In this document: positions 46,209 to 57,836 of the stretch, piece by piece
Numbering within the stretch: position 1 is the stretch's first letter
Layout: each line of letters starts with the position of its first letter
NCBI RefSeq assembly: GCF_000024625.1
Contig: NC_013407.1
Coordinates: 558,001 to 622,000, forward strand
Direction: 5' to 3'
Source of the DNA: Methanocaldococcus vulcanius M7
GTDB taxonomy: Archaea; AGJL01; Methanococci; Methanococcales; Methanocaldococcaceae
DNA: 64,000 nucleotides
Translations under genes and position numbers: made by a program
Notes under the pieces: generated by a model
Told to the model about the DNA's origin: nothing
Seen by the model: only the letters and a program-made list of their open reading frames with translations
Databases searched by the model: none

Positions 46209-47390
46209 TTGGAAAAAATAACCATATTCAATGGAATTAATAAATGTGATATTTATCTCATCGGAACGGCCCACGTCTCAAAAAAGAGTATTGAAGAAGT
46301 AGAAGAGGCGGTCTCAACTTTACATCCCGAAGGGATCGCAGTAGAACTTGATAATAAAAGATTTCTCTCCCTTTTATCTAATGAGGAGAAGAATATAGAT
46401 CTAAAAAAAGTTCTAAAAGAAGGTAATTTCATAAGATTTTTTATATATTTGATTTTAGCAAATTCTCAGAAAAAAATAGGGGAGGGTCTTGGAATAAAAC
46501 CAGGTAGCGAGATGAAAAAAGCTATTGAAATTGCAGGAGAGTATGGTTTACCAATATTTTTGATTGATAGAGACATTGATATAACATTATCGAGATTAAT
46601 TTCCAGAATGTCTTTTAAAGAGAAGATAAAAATTCTTTGGGATCTTTTAAATGCCAGCGAAGATGATCTTGAAGTAGATAGCGATCTCTTAAAGGAGATG
46701 GTAGAAAATCCAGAAAAATTTATAAAATTATTAAAGGAGATCTCACCAACTATCTATGAAGTTTTAGTAGATGAAAGAGATAGATTTATGGCTAAAAAAT
46801 TGTTTGAATTAAGCAAGGGGAAAAATTCACTGCTTGCAGTTGTAGGAGCAGGACACGTTAATGGAATAAAACAATATTTAAAGAAATTAGAAGAAGGGGA
46901 GGATATAGATTTAATAGAACTTATAAGGGTTCCAAGAAAAAAATTTTCGGTAATGAAACTCTCAACCTATGTTGTTTCAATAATTATAATAGGAATTTTT
47001 ATCTATGCAGTTTATTATGCAATTAACAATCCCGATCTTTTAAAGATGATAACATTCCAGTGGATTCTATTTACAGGGGGTTTATCAGCCCTCGGGGTCT
47101 TGTTGGCAAGAGGGAAAATAATAACTGCAATTGTTGCATTTCTATCAGCACCGATAACCACACTTGTTCCCCTACCTCTTGCAGCCGTTGGAACAATTGC
47201 TGGTTTAGTTGAATTAAAATATAGAGAAATAACAGATAAGGACTTAATTGGAATAATAAACGCTGATTCAATAAAGGAATTAATAAACAATAACTTATTT
47301 AGAGTATTGCTTGTAGCAACTCTGTCAAATATTGGAGCATCGATAGGGGTGTTTTATTGCTTGGGAAAATTTATTGGATTTTTAGGATAA
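46209..47390 (+). CDS. TraB/PrgY-family membrane protein
   Basis: A 393-residue protein with the TraB domain: YLIGTAHVSKKSIEEVEEAV, EGIAVELDNKRF, LAVVGAGHVNGI, with conserved GTAHVS His and Glu. Three to four membrane helices occupy residues about 250-393. In enterococci PrgY limits pheromone activity; in archaea the role is unknown. Start: GGTGAT (46199-46204) lies four bases before a TTG at 46209, better than the TTG at 46197. Confidence 0.85.
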   Translation: MEKITIFNGINKCDIYLIGTAHVSKKSIEEVEEAVSTLHPEGIAVELDNKRFLSLLSNEEKNIDLKKVLKEGNFIRFFIYLILANSQKKIGEGLGIKPGSEMKKAIEIAGEYGLPIFLIDRDIDITLSRLISRMSFKEKIKILWDLLNASEDDLEVDSDLLKEMVENPEKFIKLLKEISPTIYEVLVDERDRFMAKKLFELSKGKNSLLAVVGAGHVNGIKQYLKKLEEGEDIDLIELIRVPRKKFSVMKLSTYVVSIIIIGIFIYAVYYAINNPDLLKMITFQWILFTGGLSALGVLLARGKIITAIVAFLSAPITTLVPLPLAAVGTIAGLVELKYREITDKDLIGIINADSIKELINNNLFRVLLVATLSNIGASIGVFYCLGKFIGFLG

Positions 47391-47501
47391 CGTATAGAAT
47401 CAATCAAAATAGAGAAATTAAAAAGATAATAATAAGATTAATAACAAAAATAAAAAACATATCTGAAAAAATAAAAAAGAAATCCTATTAATTTATTAAT
47501 T

Positions 47502-48494
47502 TTATTCTTTCTCCAATCCACACATTTTCCTTAAATCCTTTCCGACCTTTTCTATTAAATGTTCTTTTTCTAATCTTCTTAAAGCATTTAAGTGAGGGAA
47601 GCCCGCTTCTCTCTCTAAACTCCATTCTTTTGCAAATCTTCCGTCTTGTATTTCTTTTAAAATCTCTTTCATCGCTTTTCTTGATTCTTCATTTATAACT
47701 CTTTCTCTTCTTGTTAAACCGCCATATTCAGCAGTATTTGAAACATTTTCCCACATTCCTTGCAGACCTTTCTGATAGATCAGATCAACTATCAACTTCA
47801 ACTCGTGGCATGTTTCAAAGTAAGCCATCTCTGGAGCGTAGCCCGCTTCAACCAATGTTTCAAACGCTGCCTTAATTAACTCAGTAACTCCTCCACATAA
47901 AACAACCTGCTCTCCAAATAAGTCCGTTTCTGTCTCTTCCTTAAATGTTGTTTGTATTACTCCAACTCTTGTTAATCCAATACCCTTGGCCATTCCTAAT
48001 GCAATTTGCAAAGCATCTCCTGTATAGTCCCTCTCAACAGCTACTAAACCAGGAACTCCAAAGCCCTCTTCATATGTTTTCCTAACCATTGCTCCTGGGC
48101 TTTTTGGAGCTACCATTGTTATATTAACATTTTCTGGTGGTTTTATAAACCCATAGTGGATGTTGTATCCATGAGAGAAGCTTATTGTTTTTCCTTCTGT
48201 TAGGTAGGGTTCAATCTGCTTTTTGTAAACTGCTGGTTGAACCTCATCTGGAATTAGAATGTGGATAATATCTGCCTTTTCTGCTGCTTCTTCTATACTC
48301 ATTACTTCATGTCCATCCTTTTTGGCTTTTTCCCATGAAGATCCATTTGGTCTTAATCCAACTACAACATTCAACCCACTGTCCTTCATATTAAGTGCCT
48401 GAGCTCTTCCCTGACTTCCGTATCCGATAACTGCTATTATTTTGTCTTTAACTGCATTGAAGTCAACATCTTTATCATAGAATATCTTAACCAT
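47502..48494 (-). CDS. ilvC: ketol-acid reductoisomerase, class I
   Basis: A 330-residue NADPH enzyme of Val/Ile synthesis. NADP motif [17 protein letters not shown], catalytic-domain motifs [49 protein letters not shown], and [21 protein letters not shown]. The length fits class I. GGTGAAAAA precedes the ATG. Confidence 0.96.
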   Translation of the reverse strand: MVKIFYDKDVDFNAVKDKIIAVIGYGSQGRAQALNMKDSGLNVVVGLRPNGSSWEKAKKDGHEVMSIEEAAEKADIIHILIPDEVQPAVYKKQIEPYLTEGKTISFSHGYNIHYGFIKPPENVNITMVAPKSPGAMVRKTYEEGFGVPGLVAVERDYTGDALQIALGMAKGIGLTRVGVIQTTFKEETETDLFGEQVVLCGGVTELIKAAFETLVEAGYAPEMAYFETCHELKLIVDLIYQKGLQGMWENVSNTAEYGGLTRRERVINEESRKAMKEILKEIQDGRFAKEWSLEREAGFPHLNALRRLEKEHLIEKVGKDLRKMCGLEKE

Positions 48495-48900
48495 TTTTTC
48501 ACCAACAGAACTTTTTTAATTTTAATTTTAGAGATTAATTATTTAAGCGTTTTGTATTTTATATATTTGGGGTTTCATGTATAACTTGTGTTTTATGGTT
48601 TTCTCTTTTAATAATAAAAGTTTAGGGTATATAAAAATGTGTTGAAATAGATCAAAGATTTAAAAAATTGAAAATTCATGAAATTAAAATTATAAGATAA
48701 AAATCGTTCCAAATTTGACGATTACCGAAAGCATAAATAATAAATAGTTTTAAAATAATCAAAAAATAAATAATAATGTAGTTAATCTAATAACACAACA
48801 ATATAACGCTCTATAATTAAAAGACACAAATGAATAAATTTGATCAATTAAAATTTAGAAAAATTTAGATTTGATACATAACATCAACTACGGTGAAATA
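48495..48900. promoter_or_regulatory. divergent intergenic region between ilvC and the OLD-like ATPase gene
   Basis: 406 bases of A/T-rich DNA. On the minus strand AAATATATAAAA near 48555-48566 fits the ilvC promoter, about 65 bases before its ATG; a second minus-strand TTTATATA lies near 48638. On the plus strand no clear TATA box stands out. No small gene with a ribosome site was found. Confidence 0.35.
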
Positions 48901-51267
48901 ATGAAGATAACCTCCGTTAAAGCTAAAAATTTATTATCTTTTGAAGATTTCGAAATAGAGTTTGGGGAGGGGAATGTTGTTATAATCTTTGGGCCAAACA
49001 ACGTCGGAAAGACAAACTTATTTAGGATCTTAAAACTTTTAAAAAATATAATCAATGAAAAAATGACAATTCAGGAATTGGAATTGTATTTGCATGACAA
49101 ACAGAAAAAATCAATGAGTATTGAAATTGGAGTCGAATTTGATAACCTCGATAAAAATCTCATCTCAAGATTTTTGAAGGTCTTTTTCAAACTATATGCT
49201 CCAAACTTAGTAAAGACCTGCAACAACATGAACATCAACATAATAGATGTAATAATCGATTACTTTTCCTCTGGATCATATATTTGGGAATGTTCTCAAC
49301 TAAATTGCCATAAACCTCACTTTTTAGTGCAATTAAATAATTTAGAAAGAGATATTGAAGAGATAAAATCCTACTTAAAAGAGAAAGGATATTCAACAAT
49401 GATTCCTGACTTAATAGATCATTCTAAAATCCTTCAAGAATTAGATAGAAATGTAGAAGTGATCTCTGCAATAAATGAGTTAAAAAACATAATAACTTCT
49501 ACAATAAATTCAATAATTGACGCTTATGAAAAAGGAGGGAGGATATTTTTTACAACATTGATTGAGGGAAGAAATTCTGCAATTTTAATTGAAAAAGATA
49601 AGAGTTATGAGGAGTTTAATACTGCAATAGGAGAGAATATAGAAAAGTATGGAGGATACTTTAAGCGTTTAAAAATGGAATATGTATTTTTAAAACTTTT
49701 TATTGTTCTTATTGCTCTAAAAAAATTGACAGCAAATAACATGACCATATCTCTTAAAAAAGTAGTTGAATATTCAAAAGAAAATCCTTGGGATGATGAG
49801 ATCCTCGAAGATCTTAAATATATAGCAGAATTTTTTGGTTATGAGATCACAGAGATGAATGATGTATCTTTAAATGATATTTTATTAAAAATATATGAAA
49901 ATGGGCTTATATTTTATGAAGATTACCTTCCAAATAAGGGAAAGGTCTCGATTCCAGATGGTATGATCGTTGATCTACTTGCAAGTATTGAAAATAGCAC
50001 TGAAAACTCAAAAATGAAATCAAAAATTCTTGAACTTTTTAAAAACTCGACAGTTAATAGTATGCAATTAGGCCTTTTAACAGACGATTGGGTTAGTAGT
50101 TATCTATTTTTTTTAAAAAACAACGCTGACATAAAACTTAGAAAGAAATTTTTAAAGATCAAAGAGATGTTTGAATTCATGTTTAACGGAGGAAAACTAA
50201 GCTTTGATGTGATTTTAGATGACAATAAGCCAGATATTGTAATATACTCTGAAGAAATAGAAGTCCCATTAAACATGGCTGGCTTAGGAGTTAAAAAGAT
50301 CTTAGAGATACTTACATTAATATATGGCTATGATTCGAAAGTTGTGCTATTAGATGCTCCGTTTATTCAACTTTATCAAAAATATCAGAAAAGATTTTCA
50401 AAAATATTTAGGGATATTAAAAACATCGAATCGCAGACGATCATTATACTCCACTCACTACACTTCATAGATGAAAAGATAACCTCAGATATATTTAGAT
50501 TCTATCGACCTAAAAAGTGCACAAGATATGTCCACATAGGAAATACAATAAAAAAACTTGAAAAAGAAATAAATACAAAAATTTTAGATAGAACTACAAG
50601 AAAAATGTTATTATCTGATGCAGTGATTTTACTAAGCTCCGCTTTAAGAGATCTGCCACTCTTTGATTTAGCCGACTACTTCAACATACCAATGGATGAA
50701 TTTAACATAGAAGTGGTAAGGCCCCAAAACACCCTCTGTTTCGAAAAATACTACTCTCTATTACAATACACCTCAATACCTTATTTAATAATCGTAAGGA
50801 GCTCAATACTTTACAACCTTTATGAACCCACTGAGGATGGAAAATACCGCTTACTTGAAAAAGGAAAGTTCCATAAATTAGTTGAAGAAAGATTAAAATT
50901 CTTTAAAACAAGACATCCATTCTGGCTAATTAAAGAGGAGTTTGATGAAGTTATAAGCCAGTATATAAAGACATTAGAAACTCACAGAGAAAAATTAAAT
51001 GAATTGGGATACAACTACCTATCATCAGAAGAAGATGTTGCAAAATACTGCATAAACCCACTTAGAGAGAAATTAGATCCTCTCCTAAGGAAAAAATTAT
51101 TTATATTTACAGTTCCTCACGACTTTATACTTCCTGCAAATGAAAACAAAGATCCTCAGATAAAAGAGCGTTATATATTACACAACTACTTAGCATATAA
51201 AAAAGAGACATTAGAGGAGTTTAAAGAATTTTTCGATTACTTTATTAAATTTCACAACTTGCAGTAA
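48901..51267 (+). CDS. OLD-like AAA ATPase with apparently inactive Toprim domain
   Basis: A 788-residue protein. Walker A is GPNNVGKT (residues 31-38) in an SMC/RecF-type start (SVKAKNLLSFEDFEIEFG). A signature-like AGLGVKKILEIL, a Walker B-like VVLLDAPF (481-488, with Ala for the catalytic Glu) and IIILHSLHFID follow. The next part, from MLLSDAVILLSS (569) to IPYLIIVRSS (626-635), lines up with a Toprim domain of OLD nucleases, but the Glu and both Asp are replaced. About 150 residues of unknown fold close it. GGTGAAATA precedes the ATG. Role unknown. Confidence 0.6.
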   Translation: MKITSVKAKNLLSFEDFEIEFGEGNVVIIFGPNNVGKTNLFRILKLLKNIINEKMTIQELELYLHDKQKKSMSIEIGVEFDNLDKNLISRFLKVFFKLYAPNLVKTCNNMNINIIDVIIDYFSSGSYIWECSQLNCHKPHFLVQLNNLERDIEEIKSYLKEKGYSTMIPDLIDHSKILQELDRNVEVISAINELKNIITSTINSIIDAYEKGGRIFFTTLIEGRNSAILIEKDKSYEEFNTAIGENIEKYGGYFKRLKMEYVFLKLFIVLIALKKLTANNMTISLKKVVEYSKENPWDDEILEDLKYIAEFFGYEITEMNDVSLNDILLKIYENGLIFYEDYLPNKGKVSIPDGMIVDLLASIENSTENSKMKSKILELFKNSTVNSMQLGLLTDDWVSSYLFFLKNNADIKLRKKFLKIKEMFEFMFNGGKLSFDVILDDNKPDIVIYSEEIEVPLNMAGLGVKKILEILTLIYGYDSKVVLLDAPFIQLYQKYQKRFSKIFRDIKNIESQTIIILHSLHFIDEKITSDIFRFYRPKKCTRYVHIGNTIKKLEKEINTKILDRTTRKMLLSDAVILLSSALRDLPLFDLADYFNIPMDEFNIEVVRPQNTLCFEKYYSLLQYTSIPYLIIVRSSILYNLYEPTEDGKYRLLEKGKFHKLVEERLKFFKTRHPFWLIKEEFDEVISQYIKTLETHREKLNELGYNYLSSEEDVAKYCINPLREKLDPLLRKKLFIFTVPHDFILPANENKDPQIKERYILHNYLAYKKETLEEFKEFFDYFIKFHNLQ

Positions 51268-51278
51268 AAAGAGGTGAA

Positions 51279-52538
51279 ATGTTGATACTGATAAAAAATG
51301 TTTATGTAAATGGAAAAAGGCAGGATATTTTAATAGAGGATAATATCATCAAAAAAATTGGAGAAATTAAAAAAGAAGAAGAGATGGAAATTATAGATGG
51401 GACAAAAAAAATAGCAATCCCTGGATTAATAAATACTCACACTCACATTCCAATGACCTTATTTAGAGGAGTAGCTGATGACTTACCATTAATGGAGTGG
51501 TTAAATAATCACATATGGAAGATGGAAGCGAAATTAAATGAAGAAATAGTTTACTGGGGAACACTACTTGGCTGTGTTGAAATGATAAAAACAGGAACTA
51601 CGACCTTCAATGACATGTATTTTTTCTTGGAAGGGATTGCAAAAGCAGTTGACGAAAGTGGAATGAGGGCAGTGTTAGCGTATGGAATGATAGATCTATT
51701 TGATGAAGAAAAAAGAGAGAAAGAAATTAAAAACGCTGAAAAATATATTAATTATATAAAAGATTTAAACAATAGGAGAATAACTCCTGCTCTTGGTCCA
51801 CACGCTCCCTATACTTGCTCCAAAGAACTACTCCTCGAGGTTAACAAACTGGCAAAAAAATATAAAATTCCAATACACATACATATGAATGAAACCTTAG
51901 ATGAGATAAAAATGATAAAAGAAAAGTTCGGAAAGGAACCATTTCTCTATTTAAATGAGTTTGGATTTTTTGATGGAGTTGATGTTATCGCAGCACACTG
52001 CGTTCATCTAAGCGAAGAAGAAATAAAGATAATAAAAGAGAAAAATATCTCCGTATCCCATAACCCAATAAGCAACCTAAAACTTGCTTCTGGAATCGCT
52101 CCAATTCCAAAACTTTTAAACGAAGGAATTAATACAACATTGGGAACAGACGGATGTGGAAGCAATAATAATCTAAATCTATTTGAAGAGATTAAATGCT
52201 CAGCAATACTGCACAAAGGAACAACATTAGATCCAACAATAGTTAAAGCAGAGGAGGCGTTTAATTTTGCAACAAAAAACGGAGCAAAAGCTCTGAATGT
52301 AAAAGCAGGAGATATAAGAGAAGGATATTTAGCAGATTTAGTTCTTATTAACGTTAATAAACCACAACTACGGCCAATTAGTAATATAAAATCGCATCTT
52401 GTTTATTCTTTCAATGGATGCGTAGATGATGTTATAATTGATGGAAAAATAGTGATGAGAGAAGGAGATATAATTACCTTAGATGAAGAAGAGATCTACG
52501 AAAAAGCAGAGGAAATGTATGCTATTCTTTCAGCATAA
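51279..52538 (+). CDS. dadD: 5'-deoxyadenosine / S-adenosylhomocysteine / methylthioadenosine deaminase
   Basis: A 419-residue amidohydrolase. Metal ligands: INTHTHIPMTLFRG, PIHIHMNETLDE, VIAAHCVHLSEEE and LGTDGCGSNNNLNLFEE. It matches the MtaD/DadD family, which in M. jannaschii deaminates 5'-deoxyadenosine, SAH and MTA, recycling by-products of SAM and radical SAM reactions. The ATG at 51279 is very close to GAGGTGA (51271-51277); a TTG at 51282 would have better spacing and may be the true start. It follows the OLD-like gene by 11 bases. Confidence 0.9.
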   Translation: MLILIKNVYVNGKRQDILIEDNIIKKIGEIKKEEEMEIIDGTKKIAIPGLINTHTHIPMTLFRGVADDLPLMEWLNNHIWKMEAKLNEEIVYWGTLLGCVEMIKTGTTTFNDMYFFLEGIAKAVDESGMRAVLAYGMIDLFDEEKREKEIKNAEKYINYIKDLNNRRITPALGPHAPYTCSKELLLEVNKLAKKYKIPIHIHMNETLDEIKMIKEKFGKEPFLYLNEFGFFDGVDVIAAHCVHLSEEEIKIIKEKNISVSHNPISNLKLASGIAPIPKLLNEGINTTLGTDGCGSNNNLNLFEEIKCSAILHKGTTLDPTIVKAEEAFNFATKNGAKALNVKAGDIREGYLADLVLINVNKPQLRPISNIKSHLVYSFNGCVDDVIIDGKIVMREGDIITLDEEEIYEKAEEMYAILSA

Positions 52539-52544
52539 ACTTTT

Positions 52545-52976
52545 TTAACTTTTTAATTCGTTTATCATCTTTATTAGCATTATTTTGTTGACTATTTTTA
52601 TGTTTTTGAAAAATAATCCTCCCCTAACTTCATAGCCAATTATTAAAACATCTCTTCCCCTATACTTTAAAATAAACGTTTTTTTATATTTAACAAAAAG
52701 ATCTGCGATTTTTGAAAGATTATTCAAAAAATATTTTAAGTCATCAATCTTATCAAAAAGAGATTTAAATTTTTTAAATTTTTCAGATTCCTTTGAAAAT
52801 TGAAAAATATTAAAAAATTCTTTTAATAAGGAGAGATCTTTAACATCGACAGTTAAACGATGACTTTCGATGGTTATTGTTAAGATATTTCCAAGTATCA
52901 GAGATAGATCTCCCCCTTTTATTAAGTCCTGGAATAAAATTAAATAAGTTAGGTAATAAAAAACATCTTCGTCCAA
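52545..52976 (-). CDS. protein of unknown function
   Basis: A protein of about 143 residues (MDEDVFYYLTYLILFQDL), mostly alpha-helical in composition, with a charged central part (SKESEKFKKFKSLFDKIDDLKYFL) and a strand-rich C-terminal third (KTFILKYRGRDVLIIGYEVRGG). GTGAG lies four bases before a TTG at 52976, the preferred start; a GTG three codons earlier is the alternative. It follows the 53023-53343 gene on the same strand. I do not recognise either. Confidence 0.6.
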   Translation of the reverse strand: MDEDVFYYLTYLILFQDLIKGGDLSLILGNILTITIESHRLTVDVKDLSLLKEFFNIFQFSKESEKFKKFKSLFDKIDDLKYFLNNLSKIADLFVKYKKTFILKYRGRDVLIIGYEVRGGLFFKNIKIVNKIMLIKMINELKS

Positions 52977-53022
52977 GATTCTCACTTTTTATTTTCTTTT
53001 TTTATTTTTTATTTTTAATCAA

Positions 53023-53343
53023 TTATCTCTCGCTTTTTTCTTTTTTTAGAGGAATTATTTTTAGTCCAACTTCTCCATCGATCGTTAGGTTGTTAAATAC
53101 GACTTTAACTTCACTTCCGCTACCCTCTAAGATCTTGGCTAATTTTTCAACATCAATATTCAGTTTTGGCAATTTATCTTTAACTTCATCAATAAGTTTT
53201 AACATTTCTTCAACTTTCTCTTTAGAAACCAACTCTTTTTTATCTTTTAAAGAGTTTAAAAATCCTGTAATTTTCTCTATTTTCTCAGCAATTTCTTTAG
53301 GAACTTCAACTTTTATCTCTTTAACGTCTTTTTCTTCTGTCAT
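53023..53343 (-). CDS. small charged protein of unknown function
   Basis: A 106-residue Lys/Glu-rich protein (MTEEKDVKEIKVEVPKEIAE). Residues 10-70 are probably helical or coiled coil; a strand-rich part follows (SEVKVVFNNLTIDGEVGLKIIPL). The ribosome site GGGG is weak. It lies upstream of the 52545-52976 gene, perhaps in one operon. No family recognised. Confidence 0.65.
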   Translation of the reverse strand: MTEEKDVKEIKVEVPKEIAEKIEKITGFLNSLKDKKELVSKEKVEEMLKLIDEVKDKLPKLNIDVEKLAKILEGSGSEVKVVFNNLTIDGEVGLKIIPLKKEKSER

Positions 53344-53471
53344 AGTTAAAACCCCACTTTTATGTTATTTTACTTTTAATTATCTTAATAGTTTTATTTA
53401 ACATTTAATTTAACTTATCTTAGTTGTGAATATTGCACAAATTATTATTATGATATTGGGGATATTTATAG

Positions 53472-54585
<1,114 letters not shown>

Positions 54586-54744
54586 ATGAATGTTAAAGTT
54601 CAACACATCCAAACAAATAATGAGGGACTTGAAGAACTTGCTCAAATAAAAAGAGATTTAACAAGATCATATACCGGAAGTAGATTAACCAAAATTATGG
54701 GGTATGTGTTAACTGCTTTAATCTTTGCATCTCTTTTATTTTAA
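54586..54744 (+). CDS. 52-residue tail-anchored small membrane protein
   Basis: MNVKVQHIQTNNEGLEELAQ begins a polar, charged first part; residues about 37-52 (IMGYVLTALIFASLLF) form one hydrophobic C-terminal helix. GGAGGTGAAAAT, a near-perfect ribosome site, stands before the ATG, and a TATA box lies at the right distance, so expression is likely. No family recognised. A subunit of a membrane complex is one possibility. Confidence 0.7.
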   Translation: MNVKVQHIQTNNEGLEELAQIKRDLTRSYTGSRLTKIMGYVLTALIFASLLF

Positions 54745-54800
54745 ATTACACAATTGAAATTTAAAGATTAAAAAATTTAAAATTAGAAAACTATTATGGC

Positions 54801-56210
54801 CTATCCCAATGCAACGTCCAAATACTTTATAAATTCTCTTTTATCGCTTGGAATATATGCTCCACTGGCAAATTTATGCCCTCCACCACTTCCACCAACC
54901 TTCTCAGAAGCATACTTTATTGCACTTGCTAAGTTTACATTTTCAGCAAAACATAACAGTTTAGGACATCTTGCAGAAACTTTATATCCCTCCTCTCCCT
55001 CAGAAATTGCAAATATCGGCTTCATCCAATCAACGTCCTCGATAGAATAACTCATTCCAGCAACTATTCCCACAATGTTTGGCATAATCTTATCCGTCTC
55101 AAAGTACTGGAATTTTTCTTTTTTAATAATATCTACATCGTTCTTAACGTGTTCTAATGCTTTTCTTAAATTGTTTCTATGCCTTCTTAAATTTGATAAC
55201 ATCTTTTTGTAGTATTTGTCTCTATCTCCCATTAAAACATTTAGAGCAGTTTCATAATCCCCGTATCTTGAACATGCATTGATACAAGTTGAAAACTCCT
55301 CTAAATCCCTCAAAGGAGAACCAAAATCCTCCCCTTTGAACTCATAAACCTCTCCAAATATGACCTTTGGAATATAAGAAGTCCAATGATTTGGAACATA
55401 GTTTAGACACTTTATCAAAAGTTCACTACCTATAATTCGTTTATGCTCAAAAGGAATTTCAGCCAACCTCAACGATGGATCGATCTCTATATCATACTTT
55501 TTGCTTATATTTTGGAGATATTTTATTATTCTTGAATCATTATTAAGGAGATCCGTTCTAACATCTGCCCAATATCTCATAGACACAAACAAAGGCCTCG
55601 TCTGTCTGCCATACATTTGCAGGTCTGATTTTATTAAAATATCTCCTCTTAATCTTGCATCTTCAAGAATCAACCTATTTAAACCTATTAACTTACCTTC
55701 GATATTTTGAACATCTCCAACAGCCCCTAAAACAGCATATTTAGCCAGATCAGTCCACTCTCTATTTACCTCTCTTGCAAAAAGATATGATACTCCTGCA
55801 CCACATATTTCTCCTCCACTTTTTCCAATTGTTAGAGGATTTATGTGAATAATACTCCTTGGAAGCTTTATGCTTTCTGGTTGATGATGATCTAAAATTA
55901 TTACTTTGCTGTCTTTATCCGCTAACTTTAATTCCTCTAATTTATTTTTTATCATCCTTAATTGTCCGCTTCCGAGATCTGCAAATATTGTAAGATCGTA
56001 TTCGTTAAATGGGATCTCTTCAATACTCCGCTGAGTAATCTGTTTTAAAAACATAAAATCAGCATCTAATTCCAATCTTTCAGATAATTTTTGCAGAATA
56101 GCTCTCGAAGTTAAACCATCTGTATCTATGTGAGTAGCTATCAATACTTTTCCATTAATTTTACTTTTTAAAGCATTGACTCCTTTTTTCAATTCGATCC
56201 AACTTTCCAT
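54801..56210 (-). CDS. RecJ-like DHH-family exonuclease (GAN type)
   Basis: A 469-residue DHH/DHHA1 protein. [34 protein letters not shown] and [14 protein letters not shown] are the metal and substrate motifs. Archaeal RecJ-like proteins of this size include the GINS-associated nuclease and RNA 5'-exonucleases; which one this is cannot be told here. GGGAAACT precedes the ATG. Convergent with the 52-residue membrane protein gene. Confidence 0.85.
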   Translation of the reverse strand: MESWIELKKGVNALKSKINGKVLIATHIDTDGLTSRAILQKLSERLELDADFMFLKQITQRSIEEIPFNEYDLTIFADLGSGQLRMIKNKLEELKLADKDSKVIILDHHQPESIKLPRSIIHINPLTIGKSGGEICGAGVSYLFAREVNREWTDLAKYAVLGAVGDVQNIEGKLIGLNRLILEDARLRGDILIKSDLQMYGRQTRPLFVSMRYWADVRTDLLNNDSRIIKYLQNISKKYDIEIDPSLRLAEIPFEHKRIIGSELLIKCLNYVPNHWTSYIPKVIFGEVYEFKGEDFGSPLRDLEEFSTCINACSRYGDYETALNVLMGDRDKYYKKMLSNLRRHRNNLRKALEHVKNDVDIIKKEKFQYFETDKIMPNIVGIVAGMSYSIEDVDWMKPIFAISEGEEGYKVSARCPKLLCFAENVNLASAIKYASEKVGGSGGGHKFASGAYIPSDKREFIKYLDVALG

Positions 56211-56495
56211 AGTTTCCCATAACTCGTTTTTATCTATCGTTAATTTATTTATTATTTTATTTTATAAAGCTTAAAGTTTTATTAATTCTATTTTTTATTT
56301 CTATTTTTATATTGTCTTCTACTTCTACATATCTTTTAATTTATTTTTTAAAAAGTAGTTAATGAGTTTATATAAATATACATTTGTAAATATATTGCAA
56401 TATACTATAACCATAATTAAATATTAGATCTTCATAATAAAAAAGTAAAATTAAGAGTAAAGATAGGAAAACATATAAAACTAATAAATCTTTTT

Positions 56496-57629
56496 TTAAA
56501 ACTCTCTTTCTGTTGAAAACTTAAACTCCTCTTCTCCAAATAATTTTTTAACCATCCAATCGGCATTAAACTCAACTAAATCCGAATATCTCTGCCCCAC
56601 ACCTAAGTAAAGTATTGGTTTTCCAATTGCATAACCGATAGAAAGAGCAGCCCCTCCCTTAGCATCAGCATCAACCTTAGTTAAGATTATTCCGTCAATA
56701 TTAACTGCTCTGTTAAATTCTTCTGCTTGATAAACTGCATCGTTTCCGGTTAAAGCATCTCCTACAAATATTACTAAATCCGGCTTTGTCACTCTAACTA
56801 CTTTTTTGATCTCCTCCATTAAATTGGCATTTGTTGCCTGCCTTCCTGCGGTATCTGCCAAAACAACATCAATCCCCCTTGCCTTAGCATGCTGTATGGC
56901 ATCGTATATAACAGCAGCAGAATCCGCTCCCTGTTTATGTTTTATAACTTTAACACCAATATTTTTGGCATGCTGTTCTAACTGCTCTATTGCACCTGCC
57001 CTAAACGTGTCCCCTGCTGCCAAAACTACACTATATCCCTTCTGTTTTAGTTTATAAGCTAATTTTGCAATTGTTGTTGTTTTTCCAGTTCCATTTATTC
57101 CTACAAAAACTATAACTGTGGGTTTTCCTTTCGCTTTGTTGGCTTTTATTATTTCTTCAAGATCGATTTTTTTCTGAGATAATATGTTTTTTATAGCAGT
57201 TCTAATCGCGTTTATTGTTATTTCTTCTACATCATCGTCAGGAGTTATTTTTCTTCCAACTAACTCTTTTTTAATATTCTCAATTAACTTTTCAACAACA
57301 TCTAATGCAACATCCGCTTCTAATAATTCAATTTCCAACTCTTCAAGAATATCTTCAATGTCATCCTCCAAGATCACAATTTCCTTTTTTATTGCCTTCT
57401 TAATAGCCCTTGTTAATCCAAATCTATCAAAAAAACTTATCTTTTTTTCTTTCTTATGTTCATCCATTTTTTCTGATTTTTTAACCTCTTCTATTTTTTC
57501 TTCAATTTTATCAACTTTATCCTCTTTTATTTTTTCTTCTATTTTTTCTTCTTCACCACCTTTTTTATAGATCCTTTCAGTGATCTTTGATGTTGTTTCT
57601 AAAAGTTTCTCTTTTAATTTTCCAAACAT
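56496..57629 (-). CDS. ftsY: signal recognition particle receptor FtsY
   Basis: A 377-residue SRP GTPase. After a Lys/Glu-rich N-terminal extension (residues 1-75, typical of the membrane-binding A domain) come the N domain and G domain: [55 protein letters not shown] and [12 protein letters not shown]. It docks SRP-ribosome complexes at the membrane. GAGGG precedes the ATG. Confidence 0.96.
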   Translation of the reverse strand: MFGKLKEKLLETTSKITERIYKKGGEEEKIEEKIKEDKVDKIEEKIEEVKKSEKMDEHKKEKKISFFDRFGLTRAIKKAIKKEIVILEDDIEDILEELEIELLEADVALDVVEKLIENIKKELVGRKITPDDDVEEITINAIRTAIKNILSQKKIDLEEIIKANKAKGKPTVIVFVGINGTGKTTTIAKLAYKLKQKGYSVVLAAGDTFRAGAIEQLEQHAKNIGVKVIKHKQGADSAAVIYDAIQHAKARGIDVVLADTAGRQATNANLMEEIKKVVRVTKPDLVIFVGDALTGNDAVYQAEEFNRAVNIDGIILTKVDADAKGGAALSIGYAIGKPILYLGVGQRYSDLVEFNADWMVKKLFGEEEFKFSTEREF

Positions 57630-57751
57630 CTTTAATCCCTCTCTTAATTGTGATGATTTAATTGAGGATTTAATAATTTTAAATAACTTTGAAGTTGGAA
57701 GTAGAAAACAATACTACGATAATTCTTATGGTAATTTTAATATATAATTGG

Positions 57752-57781
57752 CACTAAATCTAATATTAGTGATCTAATATT
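57752..57781 (+). promoter_or_regulatory. direct and inverted repeats before a winged-helix regulator gene
   Basis: ATCTAATATT occurs twice in tandem (57758-57767 and 57772-57781), 14 bases apart. CACTAA (57752-57757) and TTAGTG (57766-57771) form an inverted repeat overlapping the first copy. It lies 56 bases before the start of a predicted DNA-binding protein, so autoregulation is possible. Confidence 0.45.
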
Positions 57782-57836
57782 GTGTAATACTATTTTGTAT
57801 TTATTTCTGTTTCTGATCTTTTGAAAAGGTGGAATT

